Below, piece by piece: positions 1 through 9,310 of a DNA stretch of 47,846 nucleotides (within the stretch, counting starts at the first letter, position 1; the number at the start of each line of letters is the position of its first letter). A program made the position numbers and the translations under genes. The stretch lies in the NCBI RefSeq assembly GCF_030149515.1, contig NZ_JASBRI010000023.1, forward strand, positions 1 through 47,846, in the 5' to 3' direction. The notes beneath the pieces are model-generated. The model ran no database searches. It saw nothing but the letters and a program-made list of their open reading frames with translations, and was not told where the DNA came from. The stretch is from Maricaulis sp. GTDB lineage: Bacteria; Pseudomonadota; Alphaproteobacteria; Caulobacterales; Maricaulaceae.

Positions 1-1
1 C

Positions 2-391
2 GAGCAGTGCCTGGACATCGACGATGCGGCCACCTTCGACGGCATCACCGGGTCCAACGGCCGCCCGGCGGATGAAGACCTGATCGTCCAGTCGGTCTTC
101 TTCAACTGCACGGAAAACTTCGCCGACGACGGTGCCGACGACCTCGTGGACGTGGCCGACTGGTTCAACAACACCATGATCAACAACGTCGACAGCGCCA
201 CCAACGGCATGTCCGGCTTTGCCTTCATTCCGGGCAATACCGGTGTCGTGCCGAGTGCCACGGAACTGGCGACCACCGTCACCGACGTCAACGCGATCGA
301 CAGTTGGTTCGAAACGACCACGTATGTCGGTGCCGTCGAGGACGCCGACGACACCTGGTACCAGGGCTGGACCTTCCGTCGCACCCAGTAA
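2..391 (+). CDS. C-terminal part of a probable exported protein (5' end outside window)
   Basis: The reading frame is open from base 2, so the gene begins upstream of the window; 129 residues are visible. The segment is acidic and rich in Asn, Thr and Asp, with two Cys near its start. It ends in an aromatic pattern, YVGAV, then about ten residues, then a Trp and QGWTF. From memory, this YxGA..W..GWT tail is shared by many secreted proteins and lipoproteins of Gram-negative bacteria; no enzymatic motif is visible. It lies 70 bp upstream of a TonB-dependent receptor and a type II secretion operon, so it could be a secreted substrate or a partner of the receptor. In Caulobacter a lipoprotein secreted by T2SS (ElpS) is encoded beside the T2SS genes, and this could be an equivalent, but that is inference. 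Reading the coding frame is certain; the function is unknown. Confidence 0.75.
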   Translation, partial: EQCLDIDDAATFDGITGSNGRPADEDLIVQSVFFNCTENFADDGADDLVDVADWFNNTMINNVDSATNGMSGFAFIPGNTGVVPSATELATTVTDVNAIDSWFETTTYVGAVEDADDTWYQGWTFRRTQ

Positions 392-461
392 CGCAACCGA
401 GCCCCTGGCCGGCTCCGGCCGGCCAGGACTTCGTTTCTAATGCAGTCACATGGTGATTAGG

Positions 462-3134
462 ATGAAAACCAATCGAATCGCGCTTTCGGCTGCGTTGCTG
501 GCGTCATCGACGCTTGTTCCGGTAGCCGCTGCCGCCCAGGACGACACGTCCGAAATAACCGACGTGATCCAGGTTCGCTTTCAGTACATTCCGGATGACC
601 GTCGCGTCACTTCGGAAGTCGCTGCGGCCCTGTCGATCGACGATCTTGAAACCACGGGTGACTCCGACCTGGCTGCGGCCCTGGTCCGGGTGACCGGTCT
701 GTCCACCACCGGCGGCAAGTTCGTCGTCGTGCGTGGCCTGAATGAACGTTACTCCAACACGCTGCTCAACGGCTCGCCGATGCCGTCGCCGGAACCCTTC
801 CGCCGCGCAGCGCCGCTGGACATCCTGCCGACCAATATTCTCTCGAACGTGCTGGTGCAGAAGACCTTCTCGCCGCAATTCCCGGGTGAATTCGGCGGTG
901 GTGTCATCGGTATCGAAACTGCCACCCTGCCGGACGACCGTTTCCTGACGGTGTCCGTGGGCGGCAGCTTCGACACGGTCACGACCGGCAATCGCGGCCT
1001 GACCTATGACGGCTCCGACACGGACTGGCTGGGTTATGACGACGGTCTGCGCGACCTGCCGTCCGAACTCGCCGCCGTTTTCGAAACCACGCGCGTCGGC
1101 AACAACCTGCCGGCCGAGCAGCAGCAGGCCATCGGCCGCTCGCTGGTGAATTCGGAACTCTGGGTTCTCCAGAATGTCGATACCGACGCCAATGGCGACT
1201 TCTCCGTGGAAGCCGGCGAACGCTTCGACTTCGACGGCTTCTCTCTCGGCGTGCTGGGAGCCTTCTCCTACGCGAATTCGTGGGAAACCCGCGAAGGCCA
1301 GCGCGGCAAGGGCTCCATCGGCGCCAACGGTCTCGTCTACGAGAACGGTCCGGTGACCGAAGACCGCTCCGGTCTGGCCCCGCTCGGCGAAGGCATCGAC
1401 AACTTCCTGGGCACCGAGAACACGATCGAAGCGTCGGGCATGGTGTCGGTGGGTGTTGATTGGTACAACGACCATGAAATCAACGTCCTGAGCATGGTGC
1501 TTCGCTCGACCACGAAGAGCGCGCGCTCCGAAGAGCAGTTCAACGCCGGCTCGTCCGCCGTTGTGCGCGGTGATTACACCGAATGGTTCGAGCGGGAGGT
1601 GCTCTTCAACCAGCTCTCCGGTGAGCACGTCTTCGAAAGCCTCGGCGACCTGTCCCTCGACTGGCGGATCTCCGACGCCACGGCGACGCGCGACGCGCCC
1701 TACCAGCGCTTCGTGAACTACCAGTACGAGGATGCCGCGCAGGCCTACCGCTACGAGGGCGACATCAACGACAACTTCACCCGTTTCTCGGAAATCGAGG
1801 ACAACACCACGGACCGCGGTTTCGACCTCGCCCTGCCGGTGATCCTGGGTGACATGGATATCGAACTGACCGGTGGGTACGCCTACACCCAGCGCGAACG
1901 CGATGCCTTCACGCGCCGCTTCTCCTTCGAGCAAGGCTCCGAGGGGATCCCGGCGGACCTGCTGTTCTCCCGCATCGACTACATCTTTGCGAGCCAGAAC
2001 ATCACGGACGAGCGTCTGCGCCTGGTGGAAACCGGTGGTCTGACCTTCCCGGAAGCCTATCACGGCGAACTGCAAGTCGAGGCGGCCTATGCCGGTGTCG
2101 ATGCGCAGCTTACGCCGTTCGTCCGCGCCGCCGTGGGTGGCCGCTATGAAAGCGGTCAGCAGAGCGTCGACACCTTCGCCTTCCCGGCGAGCGCTGCCGA
2201 CAGCGGCCAGATCGAGACGCAGATCAAGGAAGACTACTTCCTGCCTGCGGTCACGCTGACCTGGACCTTTGCGGACAATCTGCAGCTTCGTACCGGTTAC
2301 TCCCAGTCGATCACCCGCCCGCAATTCCGCGAGCTGGCGTTTGCCGAGTTCTTCAACACCGATACGGACCAGCGCTTCCAGGGTAACCCGTTCCTGCAGA
2401 ACACCGAGATCGAGAGCTATGATGCGCGCCTGGAGTATTACTTCGGCCGTGACCAGTTCGCGACCGTCGGTGTGTTCCACAAGGTTCTGGAGAACCCGAT
2501 CGAGGAATTCATCATCCCGATCGGTGACGGGCTGAACACGTCCTTCATCAATGCTCCGGAAGCGACCCTGACGGGGGCCGAGATCGAATTCGAAAAAGTG
2601 TTCGATCTCTCGTCCCGCTGGGATCGCGCCTTCTTCAATGACCGCGAGTGGTTCATCAAGACGAACTACACCTATATCGAGTCCGAGGTTTCGGCCGACG
2701 GCACGGTGACGGTGGCCCAGGGTGCCTTCGGCCGCCCGCTCGCGCTTGAACTCGACGCCGCCGGCTTCATCCAGGATGGCCGGGCACTGCAGGGTCAGTC
2801 CGAGCATCTGTTCAACGCGCAGCTCGGCTTCGAGACCTTCGATGGCCGGGCTCGCGGTGCACTGCTCTACAACTACACGGGTGAGCGGACCCGGGCTGTG
2901 GCGAACCTCTCCGACAATCTTCCCGAGATTGTGGAAGAAGTGCCGAGCTCCCTGGATCTCGTCTACAGCCGTACGGTTGAGGTTGCCAATGCGGATTGGG
3001 ACTTCGGTTTCTCCATCCGCAACATCCTCGGCGACGGTTACGAGGCCACCCAGAGCGCCGACGATGTGGTGCTGCCGGTCGATACCTACGATGTGGGTAC
3101 GTCCTTCAGTGTCTCTGTCAGCCGCACCTGGTAA
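462..3134 (+). CDS. TonB-dependent outer-membrane receptor
   Basis: An outer-membrane active transporter of about 890 residues. A signal peptide ends near AAAAQ (about residue 26). A TonB-box-like stretch (DVIQV) follows, then the plug domain (about 45-165) with the pattern VVVRGLNERYSNTLLNG and SPEPFRR. A long beta-barrel then runs to a terminal aromatic residue (RTW end), as BAM substrates usually have. There is no N-terminal STN signalling domain, so it is unlikely to signal to an anti-sigma factor itself. The substrate cannot be told. An in-frame ATG lies four codons upstream at 450; I prefer 462 because MKTNR starts a normal signal peptide, though neither start has a strong Shine-Dalgarno. 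A GC hairpin follows the stop. It lies directly upstream of the T2SS operon on the same strand. Confidence 0.9.
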   Translation: MKTNRIALSAALLASSTLVPVAAAAQDDTSEITDVIQVRFQYIPDDRRVTSEVAAALSIDDLETTGDSDLAAALVRVTGLSTTGGKFVVVRGLNERYSNTLLNGSPMPSPEPFRRAAPLDILPTNILSNVLVQKTFSPQFPGEFGGGVIGIETATLPDDRFLTVSVGGSFDTVTTGNRGLTYDGSDTDWLGYDDGLRDLPSELAAVFETTRVGNNLPAEQQQAIGRSLVNSELWVLQNVDTDANGDFSVEAGERFDFDGFSLGVLGAFSYANSWETREGQRGKGSIGANGLVYENGPVTEDRSGLAPLGEGIDNFLGTENTIEASGMVSVGVDWYNDHEINVLSMVLRSTTKSARSEEQFNAGSSAVVRGDYTEWFEREVLFNQLSGEHVFESLGDLSLDWRISDATATRDAPYQRFVNYQYEDAAQAYRYEGDINDNFTRFSEIEDNTTDRGFDLALPVILGDMDIELTGGYAYTQRERDAFTRRFSFEQGSEGIPADLLFSRIDYIFASQNITDERLRLVETGGLTFPEAYHGELQVEAAYAGVDAQLTPFVRAAVGGRYESGQQSVDTFAFPASAADSGQIETQIKEDYFLPAVTLTWTFADNLQLRTGYSQSITRPQFRELAFAEFFNTDTDQRFQGNPFLQNTEIESYDARLEYYFGRDQFATVGVFHKVLENPIEEFIIPIGDGLNTSFINAPEATLTGAEIEFEKVFDLSSRWDRAFFNDREWFIKTNYTYIESEVSADGTVTVAQGAFGRPLALELDAAGFIQDGRALQGQSEHLFNAQLGFETFDGRARGALLYNYTGERTRAVANLSDNLPEIVEEVPSSLDLVYSRTVEVANADWDFGFSIRNILGDGYEATQSADDVVLPVDTYDVGTSFSVSVSRTW

Positions 3135-3148
3135 GATACCGATCCATG

Positions 3149-3175
3149 GCAGGGCGGGCTTTCGGCCCGCCCTGC
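3149..3175 (+). terminator. GC-rich hairpin after the TonB receptor
   Basis: Perfect 11-bp stem (3149-3159 with 3165-3175) and a 5-nt loop TTTCG, 14 nt after the receptor stop. No T tract follows, so it may be a weak or Rho-assisted terminator, or an mRNA 3'-end stabiliser. It separates the receptor from the T2SS operon. Confidence 0.6.
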
Positions 3176-3311
3176 TGCATTCGTTCAACGAAGAACCCCG
3201 AAACGTCGTAAAACTGACGTACGGCACGTGTATCGGATAGCCGATCTCCGGCGGCTCGGGCCTTTCAAGCGTTGAATGCCTGCCGGAGCAGCGGGACGGG
3301 CGTACTATCCG

Positions 3312-4151
3312 ATGACGCAGACGATATCCATGTCGGGCAAGACAAGCGCAGGGAAGGCGATGCCGCGTCCGGCCCGGCTCGTCATCGCGCTGGCCGAACT
3401 CGCCCTGCTGACCGCCCTGGCCTATGTGGCCGCCCGCATGATCTGGCTCATCGCCTTCGGCGCCAGTGCCACCGATTTCCGGCATGATCCCGCCGGCAGC
3501 CGCGCCGGCATGTCACGGCCCGCCTATGTCGCGGACCTGACCCGCCTGCGCGAAGCCGACCTGTTCGCCGACCGCAGGACCGGCACCGCCGCCACGGCTC
3601 CGGCCCCGGTTGCCGTGCAGGAAACCCGGCTCGATCTCACCCTGCGCGGTATCCGCCGCGGCGCCACGCCCGACAGCGGCGGCGCCATCATCCAGACCCC
3701 CGACAACCGCCAGCGCTTCTTCGCGGCCGGTCATACGATCCTTGATGGCGTGACGCTGGAGGAAGTGCATGTCGATCATGTGCTGATCGACCGGCGCGGT
3801 GTGACCGAGTCGCTCTATCTGCGCGACGATGAGGGCGGGGCCAGCCGGGCGACCAGCCGCCGGACCATGACGGTGCCGGCCGGCGCGCAGGCGGTCGAAG
3901 GTCTGTTCCGCGCCGAACCCGTGCGTGAAGGCAATACCCTGACCGGATATCGCATCGTCTCGGGAAATGCCGCCATGCTGTCCGCCACGGGCGTGCGCAA
4001 CGGCGATGTGATCACTGCCGTGGACGGCCGTCCCGTCGCCGACATTTCCGATCTGTCCGCTGAGTTCCGGCGCCTGCGCGGACGCGATGCCTTCGCCCTG
4101 TCGATCAACCGGGGCGGTCTGCCCCTCACAGTCCAAGTGGATCTGCCCTGA
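3312..4151 (+). CDS. gspC: Type II secretion system protein C (GspC)
   Basis: Inner-membrane T2SS subunit that links the inner-membrane platform to the secretin. About 279 residues: a short cytoplasmic tail, one transmembrane segment (about 25-45, ALLTALAYVAARMIWLIAF), a homology region around residues 100-170 (LDLTLRGIRRG..., typical of GspC), and a C-terminal PDZ domain (about 190-279) with the ligand-loop region GVRNGDVITAVDGRPV. Starts at 3276, 3312 and 3330 are all in frame; none has a clear ribosome site, and 3312 (MTQTISMSGK) is a compromise. Its stop overlaps the gspD start (TGATG). It is the first gene of the operon. Confidence 0.88.
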   Translation: MTQTISMSGKTSAGKAMPRPARLVIALAELALLTALAYVAARMIWLIAFGASATDFRHDPAGSRAGMSRPAYVADLTRLREADLFADRRTGTAATAPAPVAVQETRLDLTLRGIRRGATPDSGGAIIQTPDNRQRFFAAGHTILDGVTLEEVHVDHVLIDRRGVTESLYLRDDEGGASRATSRRTMTVPAGAQAVEGLFRAEPVREGNTLTGYRIVSGNAAMLSATGVRNGDVITAVDGRPVADISDLSAEFRRLRGRDAFALSINRGGLPLTVQVDLP

Positions 4152-6109
4152 TGACCGATTTCGCCCAGCGCCTGACCGGCCGCATCCTGGCCCTCGCCCT
4201 GATCCTCGCGGCGCCCGCTGCCCTTGTGTCCGCGGCGCAGGCCCAGGACCAGGTGGTCAATTTCAACCAGGCCGAGATCCAGGCCGTGATCGACGATGTG
4301 TCCGCCGTCACGGGCTACACCTTCATCGTCGATCCGAATGTGCGCGGCCGGGTGACCATCACCTCGCAATCGGCGCTGACGCCGGACCAGTATTTCCAGG
4401 TCTTCCTGTCGACCATGCGTGTGCACGGTTATGCCGTGGTGCCGACGGCTTCGGGCGCCTATCAGATCATCCCCGAACAGGCCGGCGCGCGGACGTCCAA
4501 TCCGGTCAATGCCGATATCCGCGGCGACCAGTATGTCACCTCGGTGGTGCGCCTGACCCACGCCGGCACGCGCGACGCGCTGGGCGTGGTGCGTCCGATG
4601 GTGTCGCAGAACGGTTTCGTCAACGCGGCCGAGGGCGGCAATGTCCTGGTGATCGTCGACTATGCCGAGAATGTTGCCCGCATCCGCCAGGTCTTGCGCG
4701 ATCTCGATCGCGACACCTCGGTGGTGGAGATGGTGGAGCTGACCAACGTCTCGGCCGCCGAGATGACGCGCATCATCCAGACCATCCGCACCCGCAATGC
4801 CGCGGGCGAGGACGATACGGTGTTCAACGTCACCGTAGCGCCGATCCCGGCTTCAAACACGGTGATCCTGCGCGGCAACCGCCAGGCCGTGGCCGAGATG
4901 ATCTCGCTTGTCCGCCGCGTCGATGGCGTCAGCCGTTCCAACCAGGGTTTCCGCGTCATCTATCTCAACCACGCCGACGGCGAGAACCTGCTGCCGATCC
5001 TGGAACAGGTGGTCGAGACCATGGCCGGGACCGAAGGGATGAGCCGGCGCCCGTCGGTCTCCTATCACGCGCCGACGAATGCACTGGTGATCAATGCCGA
5101 CCCCGATATCCAGCGCGAATTGGAACTGGTCATCCGCCAGCTCGACATTCGGCGGCCCCAGGTCTTGGTGGAAGGCATCATCGTGGAGATGTCCGATACC
5201 GTGGCCGAGGAGCTGGGCGTGCAGATGCTGCTGGCCGGCAGCGAGGGCGATGCACCCCTGGCGATGACCCGTTTCGGTTCCAGCACGCCGGACCTGCTGG
5301 CGCTCACCGGCGCGGTGGCCTCGCCCGGCGACGATGACAGCGATTTCAACGACAGCCTGCGCACCGCGGCCCTGAATTCGCTTCTCGGCGCGAGCGGCGG
5401 CACGATCGGCTTCGGCGGCCAGAACCGCGACGGAACCCTGTTCGGCCTGGTGCTGAATGCGGTGGAAAGCGACATCAATTCCAACGTTCTGGCGACGCCG
5501 TCCATCCTGGCCATGGATAATGAGGAAGCCTCTTTCCTGTCCGGCCAGGAAATTCCGGTGACGACGGGCGAGGTTCTCGGTGCGGACAATTCCAATCCCT
5601 TCCGCACCGTTGACCGTCAGGAAGTCGGTGTGCGCCTGGCGGTGCGTCCGCAGATCACCGAGGGCAATACAGTGCGTCTCCTGATCGAGCAGGAAGTCTC
5701 GTCGGTGGCCGGCACGGTGAGCGACGATTCCGCCGATCTCATCACCAACAAGCGGTCGGTGAACACCACGGTTCTGGCGGACAATGGCGAGATCATCGTG
5801 CTGGGCGGGCTGCTCCAGCAGGAGGAAGAGGATTCCGTGTCGGGCGTTCCGGGCCTGGGCCGGATGCCGGGCGTGGGCCGCCTGTTCCGCTCGGAAGGCA
5901 GCCAGACCCGCCGGACCAATCTGATGATCTTCATTAGACCGACCATCATCCGGAACGAAGCCGACATGCGTGCGGTGACCGGCAATCGCTACAACTATAT
6001 CCGCGGCCAGCAGATTGCCGACGATCCCGCCGGAACGAGCTCGCTGGAAACCATTGTCGACATGATGATGTCCGAAATGCCGGAGACCGGATCGCGAAAT
6101 GGCGAGTGA
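4151..6109 (+). CDS. gspD: Type II secretion secretin (GspD)
   Basis: Outer-membrane multimeric channel of the T2SS. 652 residues with a signal peptide (about 1-32, ending AQAQ), then an N0 domain (about 34-110), three N/KH-type repeats (about 120-330), and the secretin core (about 400-620). The core carries the usual GVPGLGRMPGVGRLFR and RRTNLMIFIRPTII patterns near its end. The region around residue 385-415 is rich in Gly/Ser/Asp, as in the N3-secretin junction. The length matches the family. There is no obvious long S-domain at the C-terminus, so whether it needs a pilotin cannot be told. The start overlaps the gspC stop, and gspE starts 11 bases before its own stop. Confidence 0.95.
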   Translation: MTDFAQRLTGRILALALILAAPAALVSAAQAQDQVVNFNQAEIQAVIDDVSAVTGYTFIVDPNVRGRVTITSQSALTPDQYFQVFLSTMRVHGYAVVPTASGAYQIIPEQAGARTSNPVNADIRGDQYVTSVVRLTHAGTRDALGVVRPMVSQNGFVNAAEGGNVLVIVDYAENVARIRQVLRDLDRDTSVVEMVELTNVSAAEMTRIIQTIRTRNAAGEDDTVFNVTVAPIPASNTVILRGNRQAVAEMISLVRRVDGVSRSNQGFRVIYLNHADGENLLPILEQVVETMAGTEGMSRRPSVSYHAPTNALVINADPDIQRELELVIRQLDIRRPQVLVEGIIVEMSDTVAEELGVQMLLAGSEGDAPLAMTRFGSSTPDLLALTGAVASPGDDDSDFNDSLRTAALNSLLGASGGTIGFGGQNRDGTLFGLVLNAVESDINSNVLATPSILAMDNEEASFLSGQEIPVTTGEVLGADNSNPFRTVDRQEVGVRLAVRPQITEGNTVRLLIEQEVSSVAGTVSDDSADLITNKRSVNTTVLADNGEIIVLGGLLQQEEEDSVSGVPGLGRMPGVGRLFRSEGSQTRRTNLMIFIRPTIIRNEADMRAVTGNRYNYIRGQQIADDPAGTSSLETIVDMMMSEMPETGSRNGE

Positions 6110-7625
6110 CACGGCGACCCGAGACGATAGAGAGGCCCGGGCGGCCAGCCCGGTTACCTACGCCTTCGCCCGGCACAAGGGCGTGGCTTTCCGGCCCGGC
6201 GGGGACCCGGCCTTTCTCCTGCGCGAGGACGGCGACCGGCGGGCGCTGATGGAAGTGCGCCGCGTCGTGGGCACCACGCATCCCGTGGTCAGCTGCAGTC
6301 CCGCGGTCTTCGACAAGGCGCTCTCGGACATCTACGCCTATGACGGGCTGGGCGCCGACACCTCCTCCGGCGAGGACGACGATCCGGAGAGCCTGACGCG
6401 GCTGATCGACGAGATTCCGCGCACGGAAGACCTCCTGGACAGCGCGTCCGACGCGCCGATCATCCGCCTGATCAACGGCATGATCGCCGAGGCCGTGCGT
6501 ACCCAGGCCTCCGACGTGCACGTGGAACCCTTCGAGGATCGCGTTTCCATCCGCTATCGCGTCGACGGCGTGCTGCACGAGACCGTGTCCGTCTCGCCCC
6601 GCCTGGCCCCGCCCCTGGTCTCGCGCATCAAGGTGATGGCACGGCTCGATATCGCCGAAAAGCGCATCCCCCAGGACGGGCGCTTGTCGATCACGCTGGG
6701 CGGCAAGTCGGTCGATGTGCGCGTTTCGACCCTGCCATCGCGCCATGGCGAGCGCGTCGTGCTGCGCCTGCTGGACAATTCCGCGGCCCGTTTCCGGCTG
6801 GACGATCTGGGCATGCCGGACGGCATGCTGGCCGATTTCCGCAAGGCGCTGGCCCAGCCCAACGGTATCATCCTGGTCACGGGCCCGACGGGCGCCGGCA
6901 AGACGACTACGCTCTATGCCGGTCTCAACCTTCTCAATGAGGAGACCCGCAACATCCTCACGGTCGAGGATCCGGTGGAATACGCGATCGACGGGGTCGG
7001 CCAGACCCAGGTCAATGCCAAGGTGGGCATGACCTTCGCCGCCGGCCTGCGCGCCATCCTCCGCCAGGACCCGGATATCGTCATGGTGGGCGAGATCCGC
7101 GATGTGGAAACCGCCCAGATCGCGGTGCAGGCCAGCCTCACCGGTCACCTCGTCCTGTCCACCGTCCACACCAATTCCGCCATAGCGGCCATCGCCCGTT
7201 TGCGCGACATGGGCGTGGAAAGCTATCTGCTCGCCTCGACCCTGTCGGCGATCGTCGCCCAGCGCCTCGTGCGCCGCCTCTGCTCGCACTGCCGCGAGGC
7301 CTGTGCGCCGGACGCGGCCGAGCTCGAATTGCTGGGCCTGCCGGAGCGCAGCGATGTGACCCTCTACCGTCCCGCCGGCTGCGCGCACTGCAAGCAGACC
7401 GGATATGAGGGCCGCACCGGGCTTTACGAGCTGGTCGTCGTCGACGACACGCTGCGCAAGCAGATCCATGACGACGCCCGCGAGAGCGAGATGGCGGCCC
7501 ACGTCTTCGCCGACCGCAAGGCCCTGTTCGGCAATGGCATCGATCTGGTTCTGGCAGGTACGACCAGCCTGTCGGAAGTCTTGCGCGTATGCCGTGAGGA
7601 GGGGGCGCGCAATGCCGGCGTTTGA
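6099..7625 (+). CDS. gspE: Type II secretion ATPase (GspE)
   Basis: Cytoplasmic hexameric ATPase that powers pseudopilus assembly. 508 residues: an N-terminal GspE_N-like domain (about 15-110), a linker, an N2 domain with the Arg-rich block around DVHVEPFEDRVSIRYRVDG, and the RecA-like core. The core shows Walker A GPTGAGKTTT (about 262-271), an Asp box, a Walker B-like region DIVMVGEIRD and a His box (TGHLVLSTVHTNS). A zinc motif of two CxxC pairs (CSHC and CAHC, about residues 398-431) is complete, as in classical GspE. It overlaps gspD by 11 nt and gspF by 14 nt, so translation is probably coupled. Confidence 0.95.
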   Translation: MASDTATRDDREARAASPVTYAFARHKGVAFRPGGDPAFLLREDGDRRALMEVRRVVGTTHPVVSCSPAVFDKALSDIYAYDGLGADTSSGEDDDPESLTRLIDEIPRTEDLLDSASDAPIIRLINGMIAEAVRTQASDVHVEPFEDRVSIRYRVDGVLHETVSVSPRLAPPLVSRIKVMARLDIAEKRIPQDGRLSITLGGKSVDVRVSTLPSRHGERVVLRLLDNSAARFRLDDLGMPDGMLADFRKALAQPNGIILVTGPTGAGKTTTLYAGLNLLNEETRNILTVEDPVEYAIDGVGQTQVNAKVGMTFAAGLRAILRQDPDIVMVGEIRDVETAQIAVQASLTGHLVLSTVHTNSAIAAIARLRDMGVESYLLASTLSAIVAQRLVRRLCSHCREACAPDAAELELLGLPERSDVTLYRPAGCAHCKQTGYEGRTGLYELVVVDDTLRKQIHDDARESEMAAHVFADRKALFGNGIDLVLAGTTSLSEVLRVCREEGARNAGV

Positions 7626-8856
7626 GTATGAAGCCCTCGATACGCGCGGGAAGAAGTCGAAGGGTCTGATCACCGCGGACAGCGAGCTGGCAGCGCGCCG
7701 GGAACTGCGCGGACGCGCCCTGGCGCCGCTGGCCATCCGCTCGGCGCACGGCCGGACCCCGGCCGCCGCGGCGGCCGGCGGAGACCGTGTCTCGCTGACG
7801 GACCGGCTGCGCCGGCAGGACCTGTCCTCGCGCGAACTGATGCTGGTGACGCGGCAATTGTCCAGCCTGCTCGGCGCCGGAATGCCGGTCGCGGAAAGCC
7901 TGGGCCTGCTGGCCCGGCAAGGCGGCCGGCACCACATGAAACGCGTCCTCATGGCGGTGCGTGCCCGCGTTTCCGAGGGCGAACGGCTGTCGGCGGCGAT
8001 GGACGGTTTCCCGGCTTCCTTCCCGGCGGTCTACCGGGCCATGGTCGCGGCCGGTGAGAGTGCGGGCGGGCTGGAACACGTGCTCGAACGCCTGGCCGAC
8101 TACCTGGAAAAGGAACAGGCCGTGCGCAACCGGATCGCCGGTGCGCTGGTCTATCCGGCCGTTCTCTCGGTGGTGGCTGCGGGGGTTGTCGTCACGCTGA
8201 TGAGCTTTGTCGTGCCGCGGATCGCCGAACAATTCACCGGCATGGGCATGAACCTGCCGCTTCTGACCCGGATCATGATCGGCCTCTCCGCCGGACTGCA
8301 GGCCGGCTGGCCCTTCATCCTGGCCGGTGTGGCCGTTCTGGTACCGGCCGCCGTCATCGGCCTGCGGCAGACGGCGGTCCGCGCGGCCTTCGACGGCGCA
8401 CTGGCGCGCATGCCGCTGATCGGCAGTTTCGTGCGCAAGGTGGAAGCAGCGCGGTTTGCGCGCACGATGGGCATTCTGGTGGAATCCGGGTCGGTGCTGC
8501 CGGATGCGCTGCGGGCCTCGGCACGGGCAACCGGCAATCTCGCCTTTCGCAGCCGGATCGCGGCCGTGGTCAAGGATGTCGAGACCGGGCGCGGCCTGTC
8601 CGATGCATTGCGGGCGCGCAGCTGGTTTCCCTCGCTGATGCTGTTCATGATTGCGGCGGGCGAGCGCTCCGGTGCGCTGGGCGAGATGTTCCGCCGCGCC
8701 GCCGATCAGATGGAGCAGGAGATCGACGGGGCCGTGAGTGTCGGCCTCAATCTCCTCGAGCCCGGCATCATTCTCGTGCTGGGACTGGTGGTGGTGGTGA
8801 TCGTGCTGTCGATCCTGCTGCCCATCCTGCAACTCAATACATTGGCTCTTGGCTAG
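7612..8856 (+). CDS. gspF: Type II secretion inner-membrane platform protein (GspF)
   Basis: Polytopic inner-membrane protein on which the GspE ATPase acts. 414 residues beginning MPAFEYEALD, the standard GspF start, which fixes the start inside the end of gspE. Two GspF repeats are visible (about 75-195 and 280-400), each a cytoplasmic helical bundle followed by membrane helices (for example about 175-200, 225-250 and 380-405, ending ILLPILQLNTL). The motif GERSGALGEMF in the second repeat matches GESAGGLEHVL in the first. Length and order are typical. Confidence 0.94.
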   Translation: MPAFEYEALDTRGKKSKGLITADSELAARRELRGRALAPLAIRSAHGRTPAAAAAGGDRVSLTDRLRRQDLSSRELMLVTRQLSSLLGAGMPVAESLGLLARQGGRHHMKRVLMAVRARVSEGERLSAAMDGFPASFPAVYRAMVAAGESAGGLEHVLERLADYLEKEQAVRNRIAGALVYPAVLSVVAAGVVVTLMSFVVPRIAEQFTGMGMNLPLLTRIMIGLSAGLQAGWPFILAGVAVLVPAAVIGLRQTAVRAAFDGALARMPLIGSFVRKVEAARFARTMGILVESGSVLPDALRASARATGNLAFRSRIAAVVKDVETGRGLSDALRARSWFPSLMLFMIAAGERSGALGEMFRRAADQMEQEIDGAVSVGLNLLEPGIILVLGLVVVVIVLSILLPILQLNTLALG

Positions 8857-8866
8857 GGAGGTGTGA

Positions 8867-9310
8867 ATGCAAGACCGCTTCGCCCCTGAACACGAAAACG
8901 ACCGGGACGCCGGCTTCTCGCTGCTGGAGATCATGATCTCCATCACCATTCTGGGCCTGCTGGCCACCATCGTCGTGATCAACGTCCTGCCGGCGCAGGA
9001 CCAGGCCATGGTGCAGAAGGCACGGACCGATATCGCGACGCTGGAACAGGCGCTGGATGCCTACCGGCTCGACATGCGCGAATATCCCTCTACGGAACAA
9101 GGCCTGCAAGCACTGGTCACGCCGTCGCGCGACGCCGCCAACTACCGCGAAGGCGGCTATATCCGGCGCCTGCCCGACGATCCCTGGGGCAACCCCTATC
9201 AGTATGTCTATCCGGGCCGGCACGGCATGCTGGATATCTATTCGCTCGGCCGCGACGGCCGCGAGGGGGGGGAAGACCTCGACGCGGATATCGGTAACTG
9301 GCAGGGCTGA
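8867..9310 (+). CDS. gspG: Major pseudopilin GspG
   Basis: Main subunit of the T2SS pseudopilus. 147 residues with a 17-residue leader ending in Gly, cleaved before FSLLEIM with Glu at +5 as prepilin peptidases require, then a hydrophobic helix. The C-terminal domain has the family patterns YPSTEQGLQAL, LPDDPWGNPYQY and a terminal acidic loop (GEDLDADI) that binds calcium in known GspG proteins. A strong ribosome site, GGGAGG, lies upstream at about 8855-8860. Its stop overlaps the gspH ATG (TGATG at 9308-9312). The ribosome site is the clearest in the operon, consistent with GspG being needed in the largest amount. Confidence 0.95.
   Translation: MQDRFAPEHENDRDAGFSLLEIMISITILGLLATIVVINVLPAQDQAMVQKARTDIATLEQALDAYRLDMREYPSTEQGLQALVTPSRDAANYREGGYIRRLPDDPWGNPYQYVYPGRHGMLDIYSLGRDGREGGEDLDADIGNWQG

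Noticed and set aside
504..3485. A 993-codon open frame on the minus strand opposite the TonB receptor
   Set aside because: It is an antisense shadow of the high-GC codon pattern of the receptor gene. The translation is low-complexity, rich in Arg, Gly, His and Val with no domain, and the plus-strand gene has clear motifs.
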